Part shown: positions 1 through 10,863 of the stretch, in pieces
Layout: each line of letters begins with the position of its first letter
Position numbering within the stretch: position 1 is the stretch's first letter
Assembly (NCBI RefSeq): GCF_009806555.1
Contig: NZ_VUOK01000058.1
Span: forward strand, 62,001 to 126,000
Direction of reading: 5' to 3'
DNA: 64,000 nt
Source of the DNA: Methylobacterium sp. 2A
GTDB taxonomy: Bacteria > Pseudomonadota > Alphaproteobacteria > Rhizobiales > Beijerinckiaceae
Notes under the pieces: generated by a model
The model's input: the letters and a program-made list of their open reading frames with translations, nothing else
Database searches by the model: none
What the model was told of the DNA's origin: nothing
Translations under genes and position numbers: made by a program

Positions 1-277
1 TTCCAGCCGGTCAGCGAGAGGGCGGACAGTGGACAGGGACTTCGGCAGACTCCGACACAACTCAGCTAGGCGAAAATTTACACCTTGCTTCGCAGTCGTA
101 TAGCTGGGGAACACTCGTAACTGAAATACCCAAACCGTAGGGCGGTATTGCATTTATGACTTTGATTTTGGATTGGTCAGAGTAGAGGGGCCAACAAATT
201 TCAGTTGCCAAGATCGCGTTCTTTCATCAGCTGTCCGCCATGGAATTATACTGAACGACAATTTTAGGAGGTGAGAT
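1..277. other. Intergenic stretch at window start
   Basis: I see no convincing gene here. The stretch is noticeably less GC-rich than the rest of the window from about 60 onward, like the gene that follows. A strong ribosome binding site (AGGAGGTGAG, 266-275) at its end serves the next gene. Any promoter for that gene must lie here, but I cannot place -35/-10 boxes with confidence. Confidence 0.5.
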
Positions 278-616
278 ATGCAGAAAGAACCTATTCTTCC
301 GATAAACTTTACGATATCATCAGAAGCCTGGAAAGAGATAGATTCCATTCGTAATTTATATGATGAGGGGAGCGACGACAAGGCTGATGTTTTGTCGATT
401 GCGTGGGGAACAACGATTCTAAACTCCGGAAAATCATGGGAAAACATCGTTGTTGGATTCTATAGAAAGTCAGAAAGATATAAAATAGAAGGAGGCATTC
501 AAATTCTGAATGGATGCGAAATTATATTTTTCATTACTCCGAAGTATTGTGGAATTTTTGAAGGTCAGGTAATAATATTTGCGCAAGACAAGTGGTTTTT
601 CCTTTCACCTGATTAA
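278..616 (+). CDS. Hypothetical protein, AT-rich paralog 1
   Basis: This is a 112-residue protein of unknown function. It begins MQKEPILPINFTISSEAW and ends in an aromatic, hydrophobic tail (KWFFLSPD). No signal peptide or membrane helix is evident, so it is probably cytosolic and beta-rich. The start is well supported by AGGAGG six bases upstream. The protein aligns without gaps over its whole length to the product of 899-1237, with about half the residues identical by eye; shared blocks include EPILP, TIS-EAW, DKADV and TILN. The DNA is far more AT-rich than the surroundings (many AAA, ATA, ATT and TTT codons), which suggests recent transfer. I do not recognise the family. Paired divergent paralogs like this can be immunity-type proteins, but nothing here proves that. 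Confidence 0.75.
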   Translation: MQKEPILPINFTISSEAWKEIDSIRNLYDEGSDDKADVLSIAWGTTILNSGKSWENIVVGFYRKSERYKIEGGIQILNGCEIIFFITPKYCGIFEGQVIIFAQDKWFFLSPD

Positions 617-898
617 GAATTATAAGCCGCTGTCTTTGCAAGCGGAGCGAGGCAATCCAGTGTCGCGCCACGTCCTCAAAGGTCGGGGTGCCCTGGGTCA
701 CTTCGCTGCGCTCGCGATGACGACGAGAGCGGCATCAGCCGAAGGCAAACAGAAGCCGTATTCCTTGACTGGGCGAAACGCCCGCGTGCAGCCTCACGAT
801 CGCGCCCACACAGATAATACGCCCAGCATCGTGGACGCAGCAAAGATCTTCCGGAGATCTTGCCAATCCACGCAGGCGATTCGGAACGGTGCGAGCCC
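617..898. other. Intergenic region with dispersed-repeat arm
   Basis: This is the spacer between the two paralogs. It contains a copy of a repeat arm (about 688-722, CCCTGGGTCACTTCGCTGCG and following bases) that recurs in inverted form at 44484-44578. GC content rises abruptly here compared with the preceding gene, so the boundary of the AT-rich DNA lies near 640. I see no credible gene in it. Confidence 0.5.
688..722. repeat. Dispersed intergenic repeat arm (copy A)
   Basis: The stretch starting GCCCTGGGTCACTTCGCTGC and continuing with GCTCGCGATGACG closely matches both arms of the inverted repeat at 44484-44578. It is a single arm here, without an obvious partner arm nearby. It behaves like a REP-type element fragment in non-coding DNA. 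Confidence 0.55.
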
Positions 899-1237
899 AT
901 GACGGATGAGCCGATCTTACCCGTCAACGTCACGATCTCCGCTGAAGCATGGGACGAAATCGGGTGCATACGGCATATCTGGGATAGCCAATTCGAGGAT
1001 AAAGCCGACGTGCCCGTAATCAGCTGGGGCAGAACGATCTTGAACGACGGGCGATCCTGGAGCCACGTCGTCGTGAGTTTCTTCAGCGTATCGGAACGAC
1101 AAAGAATCGCGTACGGCATTCAGATGCTTTCCGGCCGCGAAGTCGTGTTCAACACGGTGCCGGAGTTCTATAATCTATTCGCGGGCAAGGTGCTTAGATT
1201 CGCGCCGAGCAAGTTGTTCTTCCTGGCGCCGAACTAA
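899..1237 (+). CDS. Hypothetical protein, GC-rich paralog 2
   Basis: This is a 112-residue protein of unknown function and an ungapped paralog of the product of 278-616. The reading frame extends upstream, but the ATG at 899 gives exactly the same length and N-terminus (MTDEPILPVNVTISAEAW) as the paralog, so I take that start. It shares SWG-TILN, SW--VVVSF, SER-RI--GIQ and the C-terminal FFL-P block with the paralog. Codon use is normal for the genome, unlike the AT-rich first copy. Two copies side by side with different base composition fit either separate acquisition or an old resident gene joined by a newly acquired homolog. There is no known domain that I can name. Confidence 0.75.
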   Translation: MTDEPILPVNVTISAEAWDEIGCIRHIWDSQFEDKADVPVISWGRTILNDGRSWSHVVVSFFSVSERQRIAYGIQMLSGREVVFNTVPEFYNLFAGKVLRFAPSKLFFLAPN

Positions 1238-1278
1238 AATTGGCTGCGCATGCAGCGTTTCGCGCGCTGCCGCTGAGA

Positions 1279-2304
1279 CTAACCGCCACGAAACACATCC
1301 CCCCAAGCCGGCGGCAAACCCGTCCAGGCCAGCGGCGACGCCACCGTCTGCCCCGGCAGACGCGTCGCCGAAAACACCCCCCGCGCCACCGCCCGCGCCA
1401 GCACCCGCGCGGCGGCGTCGCCCAGGCGCGCCATCGCCACCACCGGGTCGGCCAGCGGCACGGCGCCGGTGGCGGCGGCAAACACCAGATCGCCGTCGAG
1501 CGGCGTATGCGCCGGCACGAGGGCGCGGGCGAGGCCGTCCTGGGCCGCCACCGCGAGGCGCCGGCACTGCGCCTTGGTCAACGCCGCGTCGGTCGCCACC
1601 ACGGCGAGCGTCGTGGCCGCGCCCGGCAGCGCCCGGGCCGGGAAGGCGAGGGCGTCGGCCGGCACCCGGGCCGGCGAGCCCAGGCCGCCGAACTCGTCCC
1701 CCTCCTCGAAGGGCGCGGCCCAGAAATGCGGCCCGTCGCCGACCGTCGCGTTGCCGAAGGCGTTCACCGCCGCGAGCGCCCCGACCCGGAACCCCGTGCC
1801 GGCCACCAGCGCGGAGGCCGAGCCGATCCCGCCCTTCAGGCGCCCGGTCCGCGCGCCGGTCCCGGCCCCCACGGAGCCCAGCGCGAAATCCTCGGCCGCC
1901 GCCGCGGCGGCGGCGAAACCCAATTCGCGGTAGGGAGGGTAGCGGCCCCAATCCTTGTCGCCGCCGTTCAGCAGATCGAACAGGATCGCCCCGGGCACGA
2001 TCGGCACCCGCATCCCGCCGACCGGAAAGCCGCGCCCGGCCTCGGCGAGCCACGCCGTCACGCCCGCCGCCGCATCGAGCCCGAAGGCCGAGCCCCCCGA
2101 CAGCACCAGGGCGTCGATCCGCTCCACGGTGCGCTCGGGATCGAGCAGGTCGGTCTCGCGGGTGCCCGGCCCGCCGCCGCGCACATCCACCGAGGCGACC
2201 GCGGGTTCATCGAACAGGATCGCGGTGACGCCGCTGGCGATTCGCAGATCGCTCGCGTGGCCGACCCGCAAACCGGGAATGTCCGTGATGCAATTGCGCA
2301 GCAT
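1279..2304 (-). CDS. P1 family peptidase (DmpA/S58-like)
   Basis: This is a 341-residue member of the N-terminal-nucleophile P1 (DmpA, L-aminopeptidase/D-esterase) family, which self-cleaves and releases N-terminal residues from small peptides or amides. Visible signatures are the N-terminal ITDIPGLRVGHASD, the SGGSAFGLDAAAGV block, the motif PGAATTLAVVATDAALTKAQ where family self-cleavage exposes a Ser/Thr nucleophile, and the downstream HTPLDGDLVFAAATG. The frame stays open to 2394, but the start at 2304 (MLRNCITDIPGL) matches the conserved N-terminus. It has no signal peptide, so it is probably cytosolic. It is divergent from the dehydrogenase gene at 2415, with which it shares a spacer of 110 bases. 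Its natural substrate cannot be told from sequence. Confidence 0.85.
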   Translation of the reverse strand: MLRNCITDIPGLRVGHASDLRIASGVTAILFDEPAVASVDVRGGGPGTRETDLLDPERTVERIDALVLSGGSAFGLDAAAGVTAWLAEAGRGFPVGGMRVPIVPGAILFDLLNGGDKDWGRYPPYRELGFAAAAAAAEDFALGSVGAGTGARTGRLKGGIGSASALVAGTGFRVGALAAVNAFGNATVGDGPHFWAAPFEEGDEFGGLGSPARVPADALAFPARALPGAATTLAVVATDAALTKAQCRRLAVAAQDGLARALVPAHTPLDGDLVFAAATGAVPLADPVVAMARLGDAAARVLARAVARGVFSATRLPGQTVASPLAWTGLPPAWGDVFRGG

Positions 2305-2414
2305 CGGCAGAGCTTGCCACGGCCGACGATCGGCGCAAATCCCGGCGGGCGGCACGGACCGCCCAGCTGGTTTCCCCGATTGGTCATGCCGCACAGGGAA
2401 TCGAGGAGCACGCC

Positions 2415-3284
2415 ATGGACGTCGGAATCATCGGAATGGGGCGGATGGGCCGGGGCATGGCCGCCAGCCTCGCGCGGTCCGGCCACACGGTGCGCGCCTG
2501 GAACCGCTCGCCGGAGGCGGCCAAGGGCATCGCGGGGGTGACGCCCGTCGGCAGCGCCGCCGAGGCCTTCGCGGGGGATGCCGTCATCACCATGCTGGCC
2601 GACGACGCGGCCCTCGAGGCCGTGATCGTGGCCGGCGGCCTGCTCGACCGGCCGGAGCGCCCGGGCGTGCATATCGGCATGAGCACGATCTCGGTGGCGC
2701 TCGCCCGGCAGCTCGCCGCCGTGCATGAGCGGGCGGGCGTCCCCTACATCTCGGCGCCGGTCTTCGGCCGGCCGGACGTGGCGGAGGCCGGCAAGCTCAA
2801 CATCGTGGCGGCCGGCGCGTCGGATCTGATCGACCGCGCCGCGCCGCTGCTTGACGCCATGGGCGCCAAGACCTGGCGGTTCGGCGAGGACCCGGTGCGG
2901 GCGAACGCCGTCAAGCTCGCCGGCAACTTCATGCTGGTCTCGGCCATCGAGGCCATGGCGGAGGGCTGCGCGCTCACCGAAGGCCACGGGGTGCCGGGCG
3001 CCGACTTCCTCGACCTGATGACCAACACCCTGTTCGCCTCGCCGGTCTACAAGGGCTACGGCGCCTCGATCGCCCAGAACCGCTACGAGCCGCCGGGCTT
3101 CATCCTCAAGCTCGGCGCCAAGGATGTGCGGCTCGCCCTCCAGGCCGCCGAGGGCGCCGGCGTACCGATGCCCTTCGCCAGCGTCCTGCGCGACGGCCTG
3201 ATCGAGGCGATCAGCCACGGCGATGGCGAGAAGGACCTCGCGGCGCTCGCCCGCGTCGCCGCACGGCGTGCAGGCCAGGGTTGA
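2415..3284 (+). CDS. NAD(P)-dependent beta-hydroxyacid dehydrogenase
   Basis: This is a 289-residue member of the 3-hydroxyisobutyrate / 6-phosphogluconate dehydrogenase superfamily. The Rossmann motif IGMGRMGRGMAASL is at residues 5-18. The substrate-binding segment SAPVFGRPDVAEAGKL and the catalytic-lysine region NAVKLAGNFMLVSAIEAMAE follow in normal order, then the all-helical C-terminal domain. The length is typical. Members oxidise 3-hydroxyacids or reduce the corresponding semialdehydes (tartronate semialdehyde, glyoxylate, succinic semialdehyde), and the specificity cannot be decided here. No pathway partners adjoin it. Confidence 0.85.
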   Translation: MDVGIIGMGRMGRGMAASLARSGHTVRAWNRSPEAAKGIAGVTPVGSAAEAFAGDAVITMLADDAALEAVIVAGGLLDRPERPGVHIGMSTISVALARQLAAVHERAGVPYISAPVFGRPDVAEAGKLNIVAAGASDLIDRAAPLLDAMGAKTWRFGEDPVRANAVKLAGNFMLVSAIEAMAEGCALTEGHGVPGADFLDLMTNTLFASPVYKGYGASIAQNRYEPPGFILKLGAKDVRLALQAAEGAGVPMPFASVLRDGLIEAISHGDGEKDLAALARVAARRAGQG

Positions 3285-3378
3285 GTGCAGCCGCATCGTT
3301 GCTCGCCAGAGACGAAAATTAAGACTCCGTTCAACGAAACATTACAGTGTCCGCGCCTCTTAGTGCGGATACCGGCAT

Positions 3379-5097
3379 ATGTTTCGACAGCCCGTCTCGC
3401 TGCGCGCGATGTCCTTGTCCACGAAAGTAATCCTCTTGGCGATGCTCGCGGTGTCCCTCACTGCGGGCGCGATCTCGATCACCGTGTCTCGGCAGACCTG
3501 GTCGCAGATGGAGGAGCGTCAGCGCTCCAACGGCGATCGCAACCTGCGCACCCTCGCCCTCGTGCTGGCGGAACGGCTGACGGGCGCGACGACCGAGCTG
3601 TCGGGCTCTCGGGTCGCCCGGGTCGTCGCGCCGAGCCTTTCCGGTTTCGCGGACGCCGCGGTGGTGGACAACGCCGTCGCCTATTCCGGCGGCGTGGCGA
3701 CGGTCTTCAGCTTCGAGGCGGCGACCGACAGCTTCGTGCGCCGCCAGACGACGGTGCGCCGCGAGGACGGCGCCCGCGCGGTCGGCACCGCACTCGCCCC
3801 CGACAGCCCGGCCCAGGCCGCCGTGCGCGCCGGCAAGACCTACGAGGGGCCGGCCCTGCTGTTCGGACGCCGCTACTTCACCGTCTATCAGCCGACCTTC
3901 GATGCCGCCGGGGCGGTGAACGGGATCCTGTTCGTCGGCCTGCCGATCGAGATGTATTTCGACGCGCATGCCCAGACCATGACGAGCCTCGGCATCGCGG
4001 CCGTAGTCATCGCGGCGCTCGCCTGTGCCCTGGTGGGCTTCGCGGCGGCGCGCCTGTTCCGGCCCTTCTCCACGATTGCGGCCCGGATCGAAGGCCTGGC
4101 GGCCGGTGATCTGGAGACGCCGATCCCCCATGCCGGGCGCGGCGACGAGATCGGCGCGGTGGCCCGCTCGGTCGAGGTGCTGCGCGTCGCCGGCCTGCGG
4201 ACGCGGGAACTCGAAGGCCTGCAGAGCGCCGGCGCCGCCGGCGAGGCGCGGCGGCGCGCCGCGCTGGATCGCGCCATCGAGGCGTTTCGCGGCCAGGTGG
4301 TCGTGCTGAAGGGCGCGCTCACCGCCAGCACCGGCTCGATGCGCGACCGGGCCGGCGAGATGGCGGCGAGCTCCGCTGAAGCCGAGGGCGCGGTGGCCGA
4401 GACCGAGCGCGGCTCGCACGAGACCTCGGCAAGCGTCCAGACCGTGGCGAGCGCGGCCGAGGAACTCTCCGCCTCGATCAGCGAGATCGGCGGGCAGCTC
4501 AACCAGGCCGAGGCCCTGGTCGCCACCGCGAGCGCGGATTCGGAGGCGATGAACGCCGAGATCGGCGGCCTCGCCGAGGCCGCGGGCCGCATCGGCGCCG
4601 TGGTCGGCCTGATCCGCCAGATCGCCGGGCAGACCAACCTGCTGGCGCTCAATGCCACGATCGAGGCGGCCCGCGCGGGAACGGCCGGCCGCGGCTTCGC
4701 GGTGGTGGCTTCCGAGGTGAAGGCGCTCGCCGAGCAGACCGCCAAGGCCACCGAGGAGATTTCGGGCCAGATCGCCGGCGTCCAGACCTCGACCGCGGCC
4801 ACCGTGGCGGCGATCGGCCGGATGGGCGAGCGGATGCGCGCGGTCAGCGCGACAACGGGCGTCATCGCGGCCTCGATGAGCGCCCAGAGTGCGGCCACCG
4901 CCGAGATCTCCCGCAACGTCGCCGAGACAGCCGGCGCCACGGAAGCGATCGCCAGCGGGCTGACCACGGTGGCGGGTGCGGCCCGGCGCTCCGCCCGGAT
5001 GGCCGCCACCGTCACCGAGGCGGCTCAGACGGTCGATACCGTGGCGGCCGAGCTGGAGGGCGAGATCGAGCGCTTCCTGGCGCAGGTGGCGGCCTGA
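3379..5097 (+). CDS. Methyl-accepting chemotaxis protein
   Basis: This 572-residue inner-membrane chemoreceptor senses a ligand in the periplasm and signals through CheW/CheA. Order of parts: TM1 about residues 14-36; a periplasmic single-Cache-like sensor about 37-200 ending GILFVGLPIEMYF; TM2 about 203-226; HAMP about 226-278 (GDLETPIPHAGRGDEIGAVA); then the long helical signalling domain with the conserved hairpin tip IAGQTNLLALNATIEAARAG. No C-terminal CheR/CheB tether pentapeptide is visible (it ends LAQVAA). The upstream spacer has no good Shine-Dalgarno; an internal ATG at 3409 is an alternative start. It stands alone, without che genes nearby. Confidence 0.9.
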   Translation: MFRQPVSLRAMSLSTKVILLAMLAVSLTAGAISITVSRQTWSQMEERQRSNGDRNLRTLALVLAERLTGATTELSGSRVARVVAPSLSGFADAAVVDNAVAYSGGVATVFSFEAATDSFVRRQTTVRREDGARAVGTALAPDSPAQAAVRAGKTYEGPALLFGRRYFTVYQPTFDAAGAVNGILFVGLPIEMYFDAHAQTMTSLGIAAVVIAALACALVGFAAARLFRPFSTIAARIEGLAAGDLETPIPHAGRGDEIGAVARSVEVLRVAGLRTRELEGLQSAGAAGEARRRAALDRAIEAFRGQVVVLKGALTASTGSMRDRAGEMAASSAEAEGAVAETERGSHETSASVQTVASAAEELSASISEIGGQLNQAEALVATASADSEAMNAEIGGLAEAAGRIGAVVGLIRQIAGQTNLLALNATIEAARAGTAGRGFAVVASEVKALAEQTAKATEEISGQIAGVQTSTAATVAAIGRMGERMRAVSATTGVIAASMSAQSAATAEISRNVAETAGATEAIASGLTTVAGAARRSARMAATVTEAAQTVDTVAAELEGEIERFLAQVAA

Positions 5098-5215
5098 CGC
5101 CTACGTTTCGAAAGGGTGCAGGCGGAAGCGGACCGGCCGGCGCCCTTCCCACATACGGAGCTTGTGGGGTTCACACATCCGCTTCAGCGGGGTGGCCCCA
5201 GGATCGAGCGTGGGT

Positions 5216-5238
5216 CCCCTCTCCCGACGGGAGAGGGG
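5216..5238. terminator. Hairpin between convergent genes
   Basis: A perfect 10-bp stem (CCCCTCTCCC / GGGAGAGGGG) with a three-base loop lies in the 244-base spacer between the chemoreceptor and the convergent S49 peptidase. It lacks a clear T-run. The same CCCCTCTCCCGAC core occurs in the long inverted repeat at 22695-22871, so it may be a repeat fragment that also stops transcription. Confidence 0.45.
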
Positions 5239-5341
5239 TCCTGACGCGCTCTGTCGTCAGCGGCAATGTCCGCCGGCGACGGTGAACATCGTTGGGGCGT
5301 GCGAGAAGGGCGCGTAGCCTTTCTGGGACAAGAGCCGGCGC

Positions 5342-6199
5342 TCAGAGCCCGAACCGGGCGAAGGCCGCGCGCTCTTCCAGGGCCGCCATCGCTCCCTCGG
5401 CGAGCGCAATCCCGCCCGGCGCACCGCCCCGGCGCAGCAGGCGGGACAGGAACCCGCCCCGGGCCTCAGCGATCGGCCGGAGATCCACCTTCTCGCCGAA
5501 CCGGGCGCGCATCACCGTGCGCACGTCGCCCAGCGCGTCGACGAGGCCGAGGGGCAGTGCCTGACGGCCGGTCCAGACCGCCCCGGTGAACAGGTTTTCG
5601 CCCTTCGACAGGGTCGGGCGTCGCGCCGTCACGAGGCCCGTGAACAGGTCCTGCACGTCGGCCTGGATGCGCTTCAGCCGCTCCACGTCGGCCGGGTCCT
5701 CCGGGCGGAACGGGTCGAGCATCGACTTGGCCTCCCCCTGGGTGTGCACCCGGCGCTCGACGCCGAGCTTCTCCAGCAGGCCGTGGAAGCCGAACCCGGC
5801 CGAGACCACGCCGATGGAGCCGACGATCGAGGTCGGGTCGGCGACGATCTCGTCGGCCGCGCAGGCGATCATGTAGCCGCCCGAGGCCGCGACATCCTCC
5901 ACGAAGGCGATGACCGGCAGGCTCTTTTCCTCGGCGAGCGCCCGGATGCGGCGGTGGATCAGATGCGACTGCGCGGGCGAGCCGCCCGGCGAGTTGATCA
6001 CGAGCGCGACCGCCTTGACCCCGGGCATCCCGAAGGCCCGCTCCAGACTGCCGGCCACGCCGCCGATCGAGAGGCCCGGGCGGATCGGCGAGACCGCCCC
6101 GATCGTGCCCGCAAGCCGGACCACGGCGACCCGCGGGCGGCGGTCCCGGAAGCGGCGTGGCAGGAGGGCGCGGAGGGACTCGGACAACGCGAACGCCAT
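5342..6199 (-). CDS. S49 family serine peptidase (SppA/SohB-like)
   Basis: This 285-residue protein is in the signal-peptide-peptidase/SohB family, which uses a Ser-Lys dyad to digest membrane-derived peptides. The nucleophile Ser106 is in EDVAASGGYMIACAADEI and the general-base Lys158 is in TQGEAKSMLDPF. The oxyanion segment INSPGGSPAQSH is near residue 70 and GSIGVVSAGFGF near 128. An obvious N-terminal transmembrane anchor is missing; the start MAFALSESLRALLPRRFRD is only weakly amphipathic. This resembles the short alphaproteobacterial form. It is a single gene with convergent neighbours on one side. Confidence 0.85.
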   Translation of the reverse strand: MAFALSESLRALLPRRFRDRRPRVAVVRLAGTIGAVSPIRPGLSIGGVAGSLERAFGMPGVKAVALVINSPGGSPAQSHLIHRRIRALAEEKSLPVIAFVEDVAASGGYMIACAADEIVADPTSIVGSIGVVSAGFGFHGLLEKLGVERRVHTQGEAKSMLDPFRPEDPADVERLKRIQADVQDLFTGLVTARRPTLSKGENLFTGAVWTGRQALPLGLVDALGDVRTVMRARFGEKVDLRPIAEARGGFLSRLLRRGGAPGGIALAEGAMAALEERAAFARFGL

Positions 6200-6413
6200 G
6201 GGGATCTTACGCGGCTCACTGAGATCGGGCGGGGAACGGCCCGGATGGGTCTAGCGGAAACTGGGCGTTCCTTAACCCCAAGCAAGGGTGGTGCGTCTGC
6301 GCAGTCCCGCGGACCGAACCGTTTGCCGACCTTGGCCGTTCCTGCGCTTGGTGCGGCTGTCGCACCGGCCCGGATCCGCAGGATCATCCGGGTGCCAACA
6401 CGGGAGAGAGACG

Positions 6414-6776
6414 ATGCGACCCTGGCCTATCCTGGCCCTCCTGGCCGCGCTGATCGGCGGTCTGGCGGGTGCGCCCGCCCGCGCGGCGCCCCTTCCGGTC
6501 CCCGTCACCGCCGAGACCGCGGCGCCCGCCCCGGTGGTGCAGCTCGCGCGCTGGCACTACCGCCGCCACTGGCACCGCCGCCATCACTGGCGGCGCCACT
6601 GGCATCACCGCCGCCACCACTGGCACCGGCGCTACCATTGGCATCGGCACTATGGGCACCGGCATTACGGGCACCGGCACCATGCGCATCACCGCTTCGG
6701 ATACCGCCATCACGTCGGCCAGCACCATGCCGTCCCGGGCCGCGCGGTGGGCCACCGCCACCTGACGTTCTACTGA
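6414..6776 (+). CDS. Secreted histidine/arginine-rich small protein
   Basis: This is a 120-residue protein with a clear signal peptide (MRPWPILALLAALIGGLAGA, cleavage probably after PARA near residue 24). The mature part is dominated by His, Arg, Trp and Tyr, with short repeats such as HWRRHWHHRRHHWHRR and YGHRHYGHRHH. The start is set by GGGAGAGAG just upstream of the ATG at 6414. Similar His-rich exported proteins are common in Hyphomicrobiales; metal binding is plausible but unproven. A strong terminator hairpin follows directly, so it is probably monocistronic. Confidence 0.65.
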   Translation: MRPWPILALLAALIGGLAGAPARAAPLPVPVTAETAAPAPVVQLARWHYRRHWHRRHHWRRHWHHRRHHWHRRYHWHRHYGHRHYGHRHHAHHRFGYRHHVGQHHAVPGRAVGHRHLTFY

Positions 6777-6784
6777 CCCGCAGG

Positions 6785-6820
6785 GCCCGCGGCCCGGCCC
6801 CATCCGGCCGGGCCGCGGGC
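6785..6820 (+). terminator. Strong GC hairpin terminator
   Basis: A perfect 15-bp stem (GCCCGCGGCCCGGCC paired with its complement at 6806-6820) with loop CCATCC is followed by TTG. It lies nine bases after the His-rich gene and just upstream of the gyrA promoter region. It is very stable, although the T-run is poor, as is usual in GC-rich genomes. Confidence 0.6.
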
Positions 6821-6832
6821 TTGCCGGCGACC

Positions 6833-6861
6833 TTGCGTACGGCCTTGGAAAACCTTATTTA
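6833..6861 (+). promoter_or_regulatory. Candidate gyrA promoter
   Basis: TTGCGT (6833-6838), a 17-base spacer and TATTTA (6856-6861) form a reasonable housekeeping -35/-10 pair in an otherwise GC-rich spacer about 105 bases upstream of gyrA. This is inferred from base pattern alone. Confidence 0.35.
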
Positions 6862-6966
6862 ACCGTCTGATATCACTGCTCTTCCGAGAGGCCGTTCCGG
6901 CGCATCGCGCGCCACCCGGGAACGGCCGAGAGCACCGCCCGTCCGGGCTTCAGAACGGAAACCGAC

Positions 6967-9726
<2,760 letters not shown>

Positions 9727-9785
9727 CACGCCGCGCCGGCGCGGCAGGTTCCGTCCGGCGCCAAAATGCTCTAGGTCGGGTCGCG

Positions 9786-10289
9786 ATGACCCGCACCGCC
9801 CTCTACGCCGGCTCGTTCGATCCGGTCACGAACGGCCATCTCGACGTGATCCGCCAAGCCTGCCGGCTGGTGGACCGCCTCGTGATCGCCATCGGCGTCC
9901 ATCCCGGCAAGGCGCCGCTCTTCTCCGCCGAGGAGCGGGCGGCGCTCCTCACCGAGACCTGCGGGCCGGTGGCCCAGACCGAGGGTGCGGCGCTGGAGAT
10001 CGTCACCTTCAACGACCTCGCGGTCTCGGCCGCCCGGCGCTCAGGCGCCACGATCTTCATCCGCGGACTGCGCGATGGGACCGATCTCGACTACGAGATG
10101 CAGCTGGCCGGCATGAACGGCGCCATGGCGCCCGAAGTGCAGACCGTCTTTCTGCCCGCCTCGACGCAGGCCCGCCCGATCACCGCGACGCTGGTGCGCC
10201 AGATCGCCGGCATGGGCGGGGATGTCTCGCCCTTCGTTCCGGCCGCCGTCGCGGCGCGGCTCCGGCAGCGCTTCGCCGCCCATTCCTAA
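9786..10289 (+). CDS. coaD: Phosphopantetheine adenylyltransferase
   Basis: This 167-residue enzyme transfers AMP from ATP to 4'-phosphopantetheine, the penultimate step of coenzyme A synthesis. The nucleotidyltransferase motif GSFDPVTNGHLDVI is at residues 8-21, the FIRGLRDGTDLDYEMQ segment near residue 90, and the second ATP-binding motif appears as ITATLVRQIA. The reading frame is open far upstream inside gyrA, but the ATG at 9786 gives the family length. The gyrA-coaD-cyclophilin order is common in alphaproteobacteria. Confidence 0.95.
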   Translation: MTRTALYAGSFDPVTNGHLDVIRQACRLVDRLVIAIGVHPGKAPLFSAEERAALLTETCGPVAQTEGAALEIVTFNDLAVSAARRSGATIFIRGLRDGTDLDYEMQLAGMNGAMAPEVQTVFLPASTQARPITATLVRQIAGMGGDVSPFVPAAVAARLRQRFAAHS

Positions 10290-10307
10290 AAGACTGGAAG
10301 GATTTCG

Positions 10308-10856
10308 ATGAACCGACGCCACGCCCTCCTCGCGCTCGCCCTGACGCTCGGCACCGCCACGACCGTTCAGGCCGCCGACGCCAACACGGTCTATCTCCAG
10401 ACCAAGGACGGGCGGATCACCATCGAGCTGCGGCCGGATCTGGCGCCCAAGCACGTCAAGCAGATCAAGACGCTGGTCGCCCAGGGCTTCTACAACGGCC
10501 TCAAGTTCCACCGCGTCATCGACGGCTTCATGGCCCAGACCGGCGACCCGAAGGGCAACGGCACCGGCGGCTCCAGCCTGCCGAACATCCCGGCGGAATT
10601 CTCGCAATCGGCCGAGTTCCGCCGCGGCACGGTGGGCATGGCCCGCTCGTCCGATCCGAACTCGGCGAACTCGCAGTTCTTCATCTGCCTCGGCGACGCG
10701 CCGTTCCTGAACGGGCAGTATACGATCGTCGGCAACGTCACCGATGGGCTCGACGTGCTCGACAAGATCAAGAAGGCCGCCCCCGGCGCGCCCGGCGGGG
10801 CCGTGCAGGATCCCGACAAGATCGTCAGCATGACGCTGGCCGAGAAGGGCAAGTAG
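10308..10856 (+). CDS. Periplasmic cyclophilin-type peptidyl-prolyl isomerase
   Basis: This 182-residue protein isomerises Xaa-Pro bonds during folding. The N-terminus (MNRRHALLALALTLGTATTVQA) is a Sec signal peptide, so it acts in the periplasm. Cyclophilin motifs are clear: FHRVIDGFMAQTGDPKGNGTGG (active-site Arg and the Gln-Thr-Gly core) and SANSQFFICLGDAPFLNGQYT. GGAAGG lies just before the ATG. It follows coaD by 18 bases and is followed seven bases later by a small exported protein, so the block reads as an operon. A cytosolic paralog is at 11439. Confidence 0.93.
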   Translation: MNRRHALLALALTLGTATTVQAADANTVYLQTKDGRITIELRPDLAPKHVKQIKTLVAQGFYNGLKFHRVIDGFMAQTGDPKGNGTGGSSLPNIPAEFSQSAEFRRGTVGMARSSDPNSANSQFFICLGDAPFLNGQYTIVGNVTDGLDVLDKIKKAAPGAPGGAVQDPDKIVSMTLAEKGK

Positions 10857-10863
10857 CGGCCGC

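Noticed and set aside
1240..2541. Open frames on the plus strand over the P1-peptidase gene
   Set aside because: The products are Arg/Pro/His-rich without family pattern, while the minus-strand peptidase has clear motifs.
6550..6700. Short periodic repeats suggesting a CRISPR-like or tandem array
   Set aside because: They are codon repeats of the His-rich protein, without constant repeat length or unique spacers.
9730..9745. Perfect 16-bp palindrome GCCGCGCCGGCGCGGC between gyrA and coaD
   Set aside because: It has no loop and no T-run and is easily produced by chance in GC-rich DNA; not called as a terminator.
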